Counted from the first letter of the stretch, positions 24,756 through 33,798 are shown. The stretch: DNA of 64,000 nucleotides from an uncultured Pelagibacteraceae bacterium (GCA_902523185.1 CABYYJ010000003.1:1-64000); one strand, 5' to 3'. Program-made: numbers and translations. Notes: generated by a model from the sequence alone, not told the origin.

Positions 24756-26117
24756 ATGTACTTTTATATTCCAGATCCTGTAGTTGCAATGATCATGATG
24801 TTTGTTTTCCTTGGAGCAGTGCTTCTAGGTTTTCCAATTGCTTTCACATTAATGGCTATGGGAATTGGATTTGGCTACTACGCATATTTCGATTGGGGTT
24901 TGATGGACCACATATTTGACAACAGAATATTTGGTTTGTTCGTTCAAAATACCTATACCGTTATGGATAACACAGTCTTAACTGCTGTTCCTTTATTTCT
25001 ATTTATGGGCTATTTAGTTGAGAGAGCAGGAATAGTTTCAAGGTTATTTTTTGCGATAAGACTTGCTTCGCATAAATTACCTGCCTCAATGGCAGTTGCA
25101 GCATTAATTACTTGCGCGCTGTTTTCTACAGCCACTGGAATAATTGGGGCAGTTGTGACGTTGATGGGTTTGTTAGCTTGGCCAGCTATGATCAAAGCTG
25201 GTTATGATAAAAAATTTTCGTCTGGAGTAATTTGTGCTGGTGGCTGTCTAGGAATTTTAATTCCTCCAAGTATAATGTTAATTGTTTATTCAGTTATCGC
25301 TCAGCTATCGCCTTTAAGACTTTTTGCAGCTGCAATTTTTCCTGGGCTACTTTTAGCTGGTCTTTACATTGTTTACTCAATTACGTTAGCTTATTTTAAT
25401 CCTAAAATCGCTCCGCAGCCACCTAAAGAGGAAATTCCGGCAACTGCAGTAATCATCAAGGAAATTCTTATTTCATTTGTTCCTTTATTTTCTCTGATCC
25501 TTTTAGTTTTAGGATCAATCCTTGGAGGCCTTGCAACACCCGCAGAAGCTGCTGCCGTAGGTGCATTTGGAGCACTTATATTATCTTATGCATACAAATC
25601 TCTAAAATGGAAAAATTTTAAGGAGTCTGTCTTTTTAACAGCAAAAACTTCAGCAATGATCATGTGGTTATTTGTTGGTTCTTGGACATTCTCCTCGGTG
25701 TTTTCATATTTAGGAGGGCATGAGGTCTTTGAACACTTTTTTAAGTCAATGGATTTGGCTCCTTGGCAGTTTCTTGTTATTACCCAGATAATTATATTTA
25801 TTCTTGGATGGCCACTTGAATGGACTGAAATATTAATCATATTTGTTCCAATATTTTTACCATTATTAGATTTATTTGGGGTTAACCCTTACTTGTTTGC
25901 GATGTTAATAGCTTTAAATTTACAAACTTCATTTTTAACACCTCCAATGGCCATGTCTGCTTATTATCTTAAGGGAGTTCAATCGAAAAACGTAGAATTA
26001 TTGGAAATTTTCAGAGGAATCATTCCATTTTTAGGAATTGTAATATTTGCAATGTTTTTAATGTATATTTTCCCTGGAATAGCTTTATGGTTGCCTGAAA
26101 CTTTATTTGCAAATTAA
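24756..26117 (+). CDS. dctM: TRAP transporter large permease subunit (DctM)
   Basis: DctM forms the sodium-driven transport channel of the TRAP system in the inner membrane. The 453-residue protein has about 12 transmembrane segments with landmarks VPLFLFMGYLVERAGI, STATGIIGAVVTLMGLLAWPAM, CAGGCLGILIPPSIMLIVYSV, GGLATPAEAAAVGAFGAL and LQTSFLTPPMAMSAYYLKGV. It is the third member of the dctPQM set and is followed after six bases by the amidase gene. Confidence 0.96.
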   Translation: MYFYIPDPVVAMIMMFVFLGAVLLGFPIAFTLMAMGIGFGYYAYFDWGLMDHIFDNRIFGLFVQNTYTVMDNTVLTAVPLFLFMGYLVERAGIVSRLFFAIRLASHKLPASMAVAALITCALFSTATGIIGAVVTLMGLLAWPAMIKAGYDKKFSSGVICAGGCLGILIPPSIMLIVYSVIAQLSPLRLFAAAIFPGLLLAGLYIVYSITLAYFNPKIAPQPPKEEIPATAVIIKEILISFVPLFSLILLVLGSILGGLATPAEAAAVGAFGALILSYAYKSLKWKNFKESVFLTAKTSAMIMWLFVGSWTFSSVFSYLGGHEVFEHFFKSMDLAPWQFLVITQIIIFILGWPLEWTEILIIFVPIFLPLLDLFGVNPYLFAMLIALNLQTSFLTPPMAMSAYYLKGVQSKNVELLEIFRGIIPFLGIVIFAMFLMYIFPGIALWLPETLFAN

Positions 26118-26123
26118 AACTAA

Positions 26124-27455
26124 ATGATTGAAGTCTCATCCTTAAGCGCATATGAATTATCTTTAAAGCTTAAGTCAGGAGAAATTTCATCGATAGATCT
26201 TTGTAAATCATATATTGATAGAATTAAAAAGTTCGAGAAAGATGTTAAAGCTTGGCAATTCTTTGACGAAAAACTTTTATTAGAAAAAGCTGGAGAAGCT
26301 GACGATTATAGAAAATCAGGCAAACCCTTGGGACCACTTCATGGAATGCCAATTGCAATAAAAGACATTATTGGAACTTACGATATGCCAACTGAATGTG
26401 GAACTGTTTTTAGAAAAAAAAAATCTAGTTCTCAAGATTCAGAAATTGTAAACTTACTCAAAAATGCTGGTGCTATTGTGATGGGTAAAACTGTTACGTG
26501 TGAACTAGCATATATTCATCCATCTAAAACACGAAATCCGCATGATTATTCAAGAACACCAGGAGGTTCATCAAGTGGATCAGCAGCAGTAGTAGCGTCT
26601 TACATGTCTCATTTATCAATAGGTTCACAAACTGGAGGTTCAGTAATTCGACCGGCTTCTTATTGTGGAGTTGTAGGTTACAAACCATCTTACGGTTTAA
26701 TTTCAAGGAGTGGTGTTTTAAAAGTGTCAGATAAATTGGATACCATTGGTGTTTTTGGCAGATCAGTTAAAGATGTTGCCTTGTTAGCCAAGTCTTTAAT
26801 AAGAAAAGATTTATACGACGCAAGTACTATTTATTTTTCATCTGACAGAATGCTGGATGTATGTGAAGAAAAGTTAGAGTTTGACCCAAAGTTTATTTTT
26901 TATAAGACTAAGAATTGGAAAAATATAAATAAAAAGTCTCAAGAAGCATTCGAGTTTTTAATAAAATCTTTTAAAAAGAATATAGAGTTATACGATGAAC
27001 CATCGTACTTTAAAGAAATACCAAAGTATCATCAAATAATACACGAAGTTGATATGGCAAATAATTTTCAAGTTTACTATGATAAAGATAAATCAAAATT
27101 ATCTAAAGAAATGAACGATGCTATATCTAGAGGTCTAAAATACTCTGCTAAGGATTATTCTGACGCAATAGATTTTATGAAACAAAGTTACGAGTCATAT
27201 AAAGAGGTATTTGAAGATTACTATGGAATTTTAACTCCCTCTTCTAATGGGGTTGCAGACAAAGGTTTAGGATCTACAGGAAGTGCGGATTTTCAAAAAA
27301 TTTGGACTTATTTAGGTTTGCCTGCGATTTCTCTACCTTTACTTACTGGAGAAAATGACTTACCTTTAGGGCTTCAACTAGTTGGCAATAAATTTGACGA
27401 TTTAAGATTTTTAGGTACAGCAAAATGGTTAGAGGATAATTGCAAAGATGAATGA
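26124..27455 (+). CDS. Amidase signature family hydrolase
   Basis: The 443-residue protein has the Ser-Ser-Lys amidase machinery: Lys80 in MPIAIKDIIGT, the cis-Ser in TPGGSSSGSAAVVAS (about 150) and the nucleophile Ser173 in SQTGGSVIRPASYCGVVGYKP. It lacks GatA context (no gatC or gatB nearby), so a metabolic amidase is more likely than the tRNA amidotransferase subunit. Its position six bases after dctM suggests it may cleave an amide taken up by or related to the TRAP system. The substrate is unknown. Confidence 0.9.
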   Translation: MIEVSSLSAYELSLKLKSGEISSIDLCKSYIDRIKKFEKDVKAWQFFDEKLLLEKAGEADDYRKSGKPLGPLHGMPIAIKDIIGTYDMPTECGTVFRKKKSSSQDSEIVNLLKNAGAIVMGKTVTCELAYIHPSKTRNPHDYSRTPGGSSSGSAAVVASYMSHLSIGSQTGGSVIRPASYCGVVGYKPSYGLISRSGVLKVSDKLDTIGVFGRSVKDVALLAKSLIRKDLYDASTIYFSSDRMLDVCEEKLEFDPKFIFYKTKNWKNINKKSQEAFEFLIKSFKKNIELYDEPSYFKEIPKYHQIIHEVDMANNFQVYYDKDKSKLSKEMNDAISRGLKYSAKDYSDAIDFMKQSYESYKEVFEDYYGILTPSSNGVADKGLGSTGSADFQKIWTYLGLPAISLPLLTGENDLPLGLQLVGNKFDDLRFLGTAKWLEDNCKDE

Positions 27456-27630
27456 GAAAATTTCAAAAATAATTGGATGTTTTCTAGCTATAATTTTTTT
27501 AGTTGGTTTAGCTACTACTTTAACCAGATCCCCAATGATCGGTTTTTTTGATGTACTACCAGTATTTATTGTAATGACGCTTGCAATTGGCATGATGCTG
27601 TATGAAGCTTTCTTTGCAAACAAAAAATAA
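27448..27630 (+). CDS. Small hypothetical membrane protein (60 residues)
   Basis: The protein has two hydrophobic segments (about residues 6-26 and 31-54) joined by TRSPMIGFFD, with charged ends. It overlaps the amidase stop by eight bases and the EamA gene start by 29, so it is embedded in the operon. It matches no family I recognise. The tight overlap on both sides and the clean two-helix pattern argue that it is a real gene. Confidence 0.6.
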   Translation: MNEKISKIIGCFLAIIFLVGLATTLTRSPMIGFFDVLPVFIVMTLAIGMMLYEAFFANKK

Positions 27631-28504
27631 ACTAGCTCCTTACACACTTTTATTTATTCAGCCGATTTTTATGGCTACTAATACTATAGTTGCTAGAGGT
27701 GGAGTGGAGGCAGTTCCACCTATCTCCTTAGCATTTTGGAGATGGTTTTCTGTATTTATAATCTTATTCCCTTTTTTTTATAATGAAATTTTAAAAAATA
27801 AAAAGGAGTTTAATAAAGAATTTTTTAAACTTTTTTTTTTAGGGTCAATGGGCTGTGGTGTTTGCGGAGCCTTTCCAAATCTTGCAGGAATGACGACAAC
27901 CATGGCGAACATTGGCATTATTTACACATCCTCCCCAGTGATAATAATTTTTCTGTCAATTTTATTTTTAAAAGAAAAAATCAATTTTTTAAGAATATTA
28001 GGTTTATTAATTTGTATCACAGGAGTTTTCACAATCATATCAAAAGGAAATTTGGATTTTTTAATCAACTTAAATTTTACAATCGGTGATTTATGGGTTT
28101 TGGGAGCAGCTTTAGGCTGGGCTCTTTATTCGATTTATTTGTTAAATTGGAAATCAAAATTTAGTTTAATGGCGCGATTTACTCTTATTGCAATGTTTGG
28201 ATTTATTTCACTTTTACCTTTTTTCATTTTGGAAAATGTTTATTTTGCTAAAACAAATTACAACCAGACTTTTCTGTTTTGGGTGATTTTTGCTGCTATT
28301 TCACCCAGCATAATAGCTTTCTCTTTATATACAAAATTACAAAGATACGTGGGAGCATCCTTAGCTGGATTTTCTTTATATTTATTTGCAGTTTATGGAT
28401 CTATCTTTGGAATTATAATTTTTAAAGAGCCACTTTTAAGTTTTCATTATTTAGGAGGTTTGCTAGTTTTTACTGGAGTTTATTTTGCAAGAAAAAAAAT
28501 ATGA
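27602..28504 (+). CDS. DMT superfamily permease (EamA family)
   Basis: The 300-residue protein has ten hydrophobic segments arranged as two EamA repeats: FMATNTIVARGG with FWRWFSVFIILFPFF in the first, and DLWVLGAALGWALYSIYLL followed by GASLAGFSLYLFAVYGSIFGIIIFKE in the second. Such transporters export or import amino acids and other metabolites, and substrate cannot be read from sequence. The coding region includes a run of ten T (27831-27840). The end overlaps the alpha/beta hydrolase gene by four bases. Confidence 0.92.
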   Translation: MKLSLQTKNKLAPYTLLFIQPIFMATNTIVARGGVEAVPPISLAFWRWFSVFIILFPFFYNEILKNKKEFNKEFFKLFFLGSMGCGVCGAFPNLAGMTTTMANIGIIYTSSPVIIIFLSILFLKEKINFLRILGLLICITGVFTIISKGNLDFLINLNFTIGDLWVLGAALGWALYSIYLLNWKSKFSLMARFTLIAMFGFISLLPFFILENVYFAKTNYNQTFLFWVIFAAISPSIIAFSLYTKLQRYVGASLAGFSLYLFAVYGSIFGIIIFKEPLLSFHYLGGLLVFTGVYFARKKI

Positions 28505-29304
28505 AGTATCTTTATTCAGCTTTGTCATCAGTAATTCTAGCCTACATTATAATTGTGCTTTTTACTTACTTTTATCAAAGAAAATTACTTTATCACCCTA
28601 GTGAAAATAATTACATAGGAGATGAAATAAAATTCAAATATAAAGAGGTTTTTATTGAAGTTGATAAAGACATAAAACTTAAATCATGGTTTTTAGAAAA
28701 AGATATAAAAAAAAATAAAACAATTTTGTACTTCCACGGTAATGCAGGGGATTTAACAAATAGAGTTCATAAACTTAATGAATTAAATAAATTAAATATA
28801 AATATCCTACTAATTTCATGGAGAGGATTTAGCGGCAATCCAGGAAAACCAACGGAGAAAAATTTATATAATGATGCTAGAAAATCAGTTGAATGGCTTA
28901 ATAAGATGGGAATTGAAAATAAAAATATAATTTTATATGGAGAATCACTAGGTACTGGTGTCGCTACAGAATTAGGTCAGGATAATTCTTTCTCAGGCAT
29001 TGTTTTAGAATCACCTTTTACTTCAGTCGCTGATGCTGCAAAAATCTATTATCCTTATTTGCCAGTCGATTTATTAATAAAAGATAGATACGATTCTTTA
29101 AAAAAGATAAAAAATATAAATACTCCTATTTTAATTATGCATGGCAAGAAAGATGATATTGTGCCATTCACAATGGGCATGGAATTATTTGAGAAAGCTA
29201 ATAAACCTAAATTTAGCTACTTTCCTGAAAATGATAATCATATGATGGAATTTAATGATCAGATGATAAATTCTTTAAAAAAATTTTTAGGTTTCAATAC
29301 CTAA
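28501..29304 (+). CDS. Alpha/beta hydrolase, BEM46/YfhR-like
   Basis: The 267-residue protein has an N-terminal membrane anchor (about residues 5-25), the oxyanion segment LYFHGNAGDLTNR, the nucleophile elbow LYGESLGTGVA (Ser149), an acidic residue in MHGKKDDIVPF and the catalytic His in ENDNHMMEF. This is the ABHD13/BEM46 type. It probably acts on an ester or thioester near the inner membrane face; the substrate is unknown. Its 3' end overlaps convergent ftsY by 18 bases. Confidence 0.9.
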   Translation: MKYLYSALSSVILAYIIIVLFTYFYQRKLLYHPSENNYIGDEIKFKYKEVFIEVDKDIKLKSWFLEKDIKKNKTILYFHGNAGDLTNRVHKLNELNKLNINILLISWRGFSGNPGKPTEKNLYNDARKSVEWLNKMGIENKNIILYGESLGTGVATELGQDNSFSGIVLESPFTSVADAAKIYYPYLPVDLLIKDRYDSLKKIKNINTPILIMHGKKDDIVPFTMGMELFEKANKPKFSYFPENDNHMMEFNDQMINSLKKFLGFNT

Positions 29305-30207
29305 TAAAGCTTTTGAAAAATACTCAGCGTTAAAGGGTTGTAAGTCGTCTTCTTTCTCTCCCATCCCTACCGCGACTATAGGTAAATTATATTTTTTACA
29401 AATAGCTAAAACTACACCACCTTTTGCAGTGCTATCAAGTTTAGTAATAATAAGCCCTGTAAGATTGTGAATTTTACTAAATTCTTCAACTTGATTTAAT
29501 GCATTTTGACCAGTGGTTGCATCAAGAACAAGAATTACCTCATTTGGAAAAGACTCATCAATTTTTTTCAAGACATTAATAATTTTTTTGTATTCTTCCA
29601 TTAAATTTTTTTTATTTTGCAATCTTCCTGCTGTGTCTATCAAAGCCACATCAATTTCATTTTTTTTTGCAAATTCTGCAGTTTTAAAAGCAACAGAGGC
29701 TGGGTCACTATTAATTTCTGATTTAATTATATCTACTTTTACTTTAGTAGCCCAAACTTGTAGTTGGTCTATAGCTGCTGCTCTAAAAGTATCTGCAGCT
29801 CCAAAGACGACTGATCTATTGTTAACTTTGAAATACTTTCCAAGTTTTCCAATACTAGTTGTTTTTCCTACTCCGTTCACACCAGAAACGACAATCACAG
29901 CAGATTTTGCGTTACCCATCAAGCTTAAATCTTTTTCATACTTCTGAAGATTTATTGCTAACTTATCAGCTAAGAGTTTCAAAATTTCTTTGTGATCATC
30001 CAATTTTTTATCAACTTTTAAGCCCTCAAAATCTTTCCTAAGTTCTTTAGCAACATCAATACCAGCATCAGATGAAATGATTAATTCTTCAAATTCTTCA
30101 AGAACAGTTGAATCAATCTTTTTTTTAGAAAATATATTTTTAAAGCCTTCTGTAAGACTTGATGAACTTTTTCCAAGTCCAGATTTAAACTTATTAAAAA
30201 TTCCCAT
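29287..30207 (-). CDS. ftsY: Signal recognition particle receptor FtsY
   Basis: FtsY is the SRP receptor GTPase that docks ribosome-nascent-chain complexes at the translocon. The 306-residue protein lacks the long acidic A domain of E. coli FtsY and consists of the N and G domains. Motifs include the P-loop VVSGVNGVGKTTSIGKLG (about residues 107-122), AADTFRAAAIDQL, DTAGRLQNK, TKLDSTAKGGV and VGMGEKEDDLQPF. It follows dapF on the same strand with one base between. Confidence 0.97.
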   Translation of the reverse strand: MGIFNKFKSGLGKSSSSLTEGFKNIFSKKKIDSTVLEEFEELIISSDAGIDVAKELRKDFEGLKVDKKLDDHKEILKLLADKLAINLQKYEKDLSLMGNAKSAVIVVSGVNGVGKTTSIGKLGKYFKVNNRSVVFGAADTFRAAAIDQLQVWATKVKVDIIKSEINSDPASVAFKTAEFAKKNEIDVALIDTAGRLQNKKNLMEEYKKIINVLKKIDESFPNEVILVLDATTGQNALNQVEEFSKIHNLTGLIITKLDSTAKGGVVLAICKKYNLPIVAVGMGEKEDDLQPFNAEYFSKALLGIET

Positions 30208-30208
30208 T

Positions 30209-31027
30209 TTATATTTCTACTTTTATATTTTTTATTTCTGATACTGGTCCAGTCATAAATATATTATTTTTTTCATCTAAAACTATATTTAAGACTCCCT
30301 CTTTAAACTTAATAGTAACTTTATTTTCTACTAACTTATTTTTGTTTCCCGCAACAGCTGTCGCGCAAGCTGCTGTTCCACATGCCTTAGTTAGACCAGC
30401 ACCTCTTTCCCAAACATTTACTAAAATATTTCTTTTATCTAAAATTTGAGCAAACGTTACGTTAGTCTTCTCAGGAAATAATTCATGATTCTCTATTAAA
30501 GGCCCTATAACTTTTAAATCATATTTTAAACAATCGTCTACAAAAAAAACTATATGAGGATTTCCTACATTAAGACAAAATCCACTAGTAAACTTTTGGC
30601 CTTTAATATCTAGTGAAACGTCTGCAGGATTTATTGTTTTTGATAACGGAATATCCTCAAAATTAAATAAAGCTTTTCCCATCTCAAGTTCCACCATTAA
30701 ATTATCAACAATTTTGGCATTAAGAACCCGATTACTTGTTTTTAATTTAATTTGGTTAGCATTTAAATTTTTACTTAAAAGATAGGCAACACATCTCGAA
30801 CCATTGCCACAGGCACTTACTTCACCACCGTCAGAATTAAAAATTGTTATTGGAAAAGAATTCTCTTTTTCTTTTTCGATAAAAATTATTTGATCAAAAC
30901 CAATATTACTTCTTTTTCCCAACTCAATAATCTTACTTTTGCTCAAGTTGATAGGACTTGATCTTCTATCGATAATAATGAAATCATTACCCAATCCATC
31001 CATTTTATATGCATTAATCGTTGCCAT
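30209..31027 (-). CDS. dapF: Diaminopimelate epimerase
   Basis: DapF converts LL- to meso-diaminopimelate for lysine and peptidoglycan. The 272-residue protein has the two catalytic cysteines, Cys73 in GEVSACGNGSRCVAYLL and Cys216 in GAGLTKACGTAACATAVA, plus the start KMDGLGNDFIIID. It is divergent from ffh over the structured 164-base region and precedes ftsY on the same transcript. Confidence 0.97.
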   Translation of the reverse strand: MATINAYKMDGLGNDFIIIDRRSSPINLSKSKIIELGKRSNIGFDQIIFIEKEKENSFPITIFNSDGGEVSACGNGSRCVAYLLSKNLNANQIKLKTSNRVLNAKIVDNLMVELEMGKALFNFEDIPLSKTINPADVSLDIKGQKFTSGFCLNVGNPHIVFFVDDCLKYDLKVIGPLIENHELFPEKTNVTFAQILDKRNILVNVWERGAGLTKACGTAACATAVAGNKNKLVENKVTIKFKEGVLNIVLDEKNNIFMTGPVSEIKNIKVEI

Positions 31028-31049
31028 AATTGATTAGTATAATTATTCA

Positions 31050-31078
31050 TTGACTTTTAAAACCCCAAATTGTAGTTT
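31050..31078 (+). promoter_or_regulatory. Possible promoter of the ffh-rpsP-trmD-rplS operon
   Basis: TTGACT (31050-31055) is a good -35 match, and TAGTTT (31073-31078) lies 17 bases downstream as a weak -10. If used, transcription would begin near 31085 and give a 5' leader of about 105 bases containing all the hairpins described for 31090-31179. Confidence 0.4.
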
Positions 31079-31089
31079 CCACAAACTTT

Positions 31090-31179
31090 CCGCAAATACA
31101 CTTGTTTTTGCGGTGCTCTTTAAAACAAGAGTGTCGACACTAGTCAGCGAAGGTTCGCCCACTAGTGCGATAGGTGTTG
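31090..31179 (+). ncRNA. Candidate structured 5' leader of ffh
   Basis: Several inverted repeats are packed here. Hairpin 1: CCGCAAA (31090-31096) with TTTGCGG (31107-31113), ten-base loop. Hairpin 2: CTCTT (31116-31120) with AAGAG (31127-31131). Hairpin 3: CACTAGT (31138-31144) with ACTAGTG (31161-31167), with GCGA/TCGC nested inside. An outer helix CGACAC (31135-31140) with GTGTTG (31174-31179) competes with hairpin 3. CTTGTTTT (31101-31108), mostly in the loop of hairpin 1, is exactly complementary to AAAACAAG (31122-31129) in hairpin 2. That competing or pseudoknot pairing is typical of regulatory leaders. The identity is unknown to me. Confidence 0.55.
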
Positions 31180-31191
31180 GATGTTACAAAA

Positions 31192-32544
31192 ATGTTTGAA
31201 AATTTAACAAATAAATTAGAAAGTATTTTTTCTAAACTAAAAAGCGCCCCTTCATTAACTGAGGAACAAGTTGAAACAGGCTTAAAAGAAATACGATTGG
31301 CTTTATTAGAGGCTGACGTAGCTCTTCCTGTAACTAAAGAGTTTATAGCCAATGTAAAACCAAAAGCTATTGGTCAAGAAATTATAAAATCAACCTCTGC
31401 TGGCCAGATGATAGTTAAAATTGTCTACGATGAACTAATAAATATTTTAGGTTCCAAAAATGTAGAGCTCAACTTCAAAGCTGTTCCACCAGTTTCTTTT
31501 TTATTAGTTGGACTACAAGGTTCAGGTAAAACTACCTCTGCAGCTAAGTTAGCAAAAAATATAGAGAAGAGTCATAAAAAGAAAGTTATGGTAGTTAGTT
31601 TAGACGTTTACAGACCTGCAGCTCAAGAACAACTTAAATTACTTGCAGAGACAAATGGAATTCAATGTTTGCCTATAGTTGAAAAACAACAACCAATTGA
31701 CATTACTAAAAGAGCATTAAATGCAGCAAACCTTAATGGTTCTGATGTCATTATATTTGATACGGCAGGAAGAACACAGATAGACTTACACATGATGTCT
31801 GAGATTAAGCAAATTAAAGACATTACAAAACCATCAGAAACAATTTTAGTGGCTGACTCTTTGACGGGACAAATAGCTGTAAATGTTGCAAAAGAATTTG
31901 ATACTGCTGTTAATCTTTCTGGAATTATTCTAACAAGAGTTGATGGTGATGCTCGAGGTGGCGCAGCATTAAGCATGAAACAAGTAACAGGTAAACCAAT
32001 TAAATTTATTGGAGTTGGAGAAAAAATTAGTGATCTTGAACTTTTCCACCCTGACCGATTAGCTAATAGAATCTTAGGTATGGGTGATGTAGTAACTTTA
32101 GTAGAAAAAGCCCAACAAGATTTAAGTGAGGAAAAAATAAAAGAAACAGAAAATGAATTAAAAAAAGGAATTTTCACTATGAACTCATATCTTTCGCAGT
32201 TAAGGCAAATGAAGAAAATGGGTGGCATGGAGGGAGTTATGTCTATGTTGCCAGGTGTGAATAAAATGAAAGCAAAAATGGATCAAGCAAATATAGATGA
32301 AAAAATGCTGGTGGATAATGAAGCAATTATTCTATCAATGACTAAAAATGAGAGAGAAAATCCAAAAATTATTAGTGGATCAAGACGTAAAAGAATTTCT
32401 AAAGGATCAGGTGTAGATGTTTCGAAAATTAACAAACTATTAAAACAATTTAAAATGATGTCAGACATGATGAAAAAAATGTCTCAAGGAAAAAAAATTC
32501 CATCAGGGATGATCCCAGATGAAATGCTAAATCAACTAAAATGA
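31192..32544 (+). CDS. ffh: Signal recognition particle protein Ffh
   Basis: Ffh binds 4.5S RNA and hydrophobic signal sequences for co-translational targeting. From the ATG at 31192 the protein is 450 residues starting [16 protein letters not shown], the usual family start; an in-frame GTG at 31174 would lie inside the leader helix and is less likely. Motifs are the P-loop [16 protein letters not shown] (about 106-121), [37 protein letters not shown], and the methionine-rich M domain [20 protein letters not shown]. It leads into rpsP after ten bases. Confidence 0.97.
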   Translation: MFENLTNKLESIFSKLKSAPSLTEEQVETGLKEIRLALLEADVALPVTKEFIANVKPKAIGQEIIKSTSAGQMIVKIVYDELINILGSKNVELNFKAVPPVSFLLVGLQGSGKTTSAAKLAKNIEKSHKKKVMVVSLDVYRPAAQEQLKLLAETNGIQCLPIVEKQQPIDITKRALNAANLNGSDVIIFDTAGRTQIDLHMMSEIKQIKDITKPSETILVADSLTGQIAVNVAKEFDTAVNLSGIILTRVDGDARGGAALSMKQVTGKPIKFIGVGEKISDLELFHPDRLANRILGMGDVVTLVEKAQQDLSEEKIKETENELKKGIFTMNSYLSQLRQMKKMGGMEGVMSMLPGVNKMKAKMDQANIDEKMLVDNEAIILSMTKNERENPKIISGSRRKRISKGSGVDVSKINKLLKQFKMMSDMMKKMSQGKKIPSGMIPDEMLNQLK

Positions 32545-32554
32545 AAGGAATAAA

Positions 32555-33079
32555 ATGTTAAGAATAAGATTATCAATGGGTGGCGTAAGAAAAAGACCCA
32601 TTTATAAAATAGTAATTGCTGACAGCAGATACCCAAGAGATGGCAAATTTATTGAAAAAATTGGATCTTACAATCCATTGCTTCCAAAAGATAAAAAGGA
32701 AAGAATTAAAGTAGAAGCAGAAAGGGTAAAATATTGGATGAGCAAGGGAGCTCAGCCAACAATGAGAGTTTCTAGATTACTAGGAGAGGCGCAGTTAATG
32801 CCAATGCCAAAACCTGGAAATAATCCTCAAAAGGCGATTCCTAAAAAAGATAGAAAAAAAATTGAAGCAGATAAAAAAGAGGAAACGAAGAAGGATACCC
32901 CAGCAGCTGAGGGTAAAAAGCCGGACCAAAAAGCTGATGCAAAAAAAGGGGAACCTAAAAAGGAACAACCTAAGGCAGAAGCTAAAAAGGAAGAGCCGAA
33001 GAAGGAAGAACCTAAAAAGGAACAACCTAAGGCAGAGGCTAAAAAGGAAGAGCCGAAGAAGGAAGAGAAAAAGGCCTAA
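32555..33079 (+). CDS. rpsP: 30S ribosomal protein S16 with long charged tail
   Basis: Residues 1-85 are a normal S16: [40 protein letters not shown] and [13 protein letters not shown]. The family is usually 80-110 residues (some alphaproteobacteria longer), but this one reaches 174. The extra 85 or so residues are almost all Lys, Glu, Pro and Ala, and include a 19-residue unit ([19 protein letters not shown]) repeated twice from a 57-base DNA duplication. AAAGGA lies in front of the ATG. The tail is probably disordered and surface exposed on the ribosome. Confidence 0.96.
   Translation: MLRIRLSMGGVRKRPIYKIVIADSRYPRDGKFIEKIGSYNPLLPKDKKERIKVEAERVKYWMSKGAQPTMRVSRLLGEAQLMPMPKPGNNPQKAIPKKDRKKIEADKKEETKKDTPAAEGKKPDQKADAKKGEPKKEQPKAEAKKEEPKKEEPKKEQPKAEAKKEEPKKEEKKA
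32954..33067 (+). repeat. 57-base tandem duplication inside rpsP
   Basis: Unit 1 spans 32954-33010 and unit 2 spans 33011-33067. By direct comparison they differ at only two positions, both A to G changes, and both are silent (GAA to GAG, Glu). The duplication keeps frame and adds 19 residues to the S16 tail. The near identity points to a recent event or to ongoing repeat-number variation. Confidence 0.95.
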
Positions 33080-33096
33080 CTAAAAGGTAATTAGTG

Positions 33097-33798
33097 ATGT
33101 TAGAGGTAAAAATTTTTACTTTGTATCCAGATTTATTTCCTGGACCATTAGATATTGGATTATTTAAAAAGGCAAAGGAAAAAAAAATTTGGAATTTAAA
33201 AGTAATTAACATCAGGGATTATTCCAAAGATAAAAATGGTAACGTAGACGATACGCCTTATGGAGGAGGAAGTGGAATGCTTTTGCGCCCTGATGTGTTA
33301 GCATCTGCACTTGATGAGAATACTAAAAAAGGTGAAAAAATTATTTACTTATCTCCTAAAGGTAAAAAATTTGATCAAAATACAGCTAGATCTTTAAGTA
33401 AAAAAAAAAACTTAAATCTTATCTGTGGTCATTTTGAGGGTGTTGATCAAAGACTATTAGAGACACGAAATATTGAGGAATATAGTTTAGGTGACTTTGT
33501 CATATCAGGTGGAGAACCAGCTTCTTTTGTGTTAGTCGACGCTTTAGTTAGACTATTACCTGGAGTGCTCGGAAACAAAGATTCTATCGTAGAAGAAAGT
33601 TTTGAAAATAATCTTTTAGAATATCCTCAATATACAAAACCTAGAGAATGGGAGGGAAAAAGTCCTCCAGAGGTGCTATTTTCTGGCGATCATGCTAAAA
33701 TAAAAGGGTGGCGTTTATCTCAATCAGAGGCTATAACACGTCGCCAGAGACCGGATTTGTGGAAAAAATATTTAGAGAAAAAAAATGAAAAATATTGA
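33097..33798 (+). CDS. trmD: tRNA (guanine-N1)-methyltransferase TrmD
   Basis: TrmD methylates G37 of tRNAs to prevent frameshifting. The 233-residue SPOUT enzyme has [35 protein letters not shown], the trefoil-knot motif [15 protein letters not shown], and [24 protein letters not shown] three bases upstream (33094) would add one residue; the ATG is preferred. The order ffh-rpsP-trmD-rplS is a common bacterial arrangement, though rimM, often between rpsP and trmD, is missing. A run of 11 A occurs at 33400-33410. Confidence 0.97.
   Translation: MLEVKIFTLYPDLFPGPLDIGLFKKAKEKKIWNLKVINIRDYSKDKNGNVDDTPYGGGSGMLLRPDVLASALDENTKKGEKIIYLSPKGKKFDQNTARSLSKKKNLNLICGHFEGVDQRLLETRNIEEYSLGDFVISGGEPASFVLVDALVRLLPGVLGNKDSIVEESFENNLLEYPQYTKPREWEGKSPPEVLFSGDHAKIKGWRLSQSEAITRRQRPDLWKKYLEKKNEKY

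Noticed and set aside
31090-31179. 4.5S SRP RNA gene next to ffh
   Set aside because: The hairpin-rich spacer lies by ffh, but the universal SRP RNA core (GGTCAGG with GGAAGGAAGCAGCC-type loop) is absent.
31662-32228. 188-residue open frame on the minus strand inside ffh
   Set aside because: It is the reverse-strand shadow of a highly conserved gene, with no domain, start signal or operon context.
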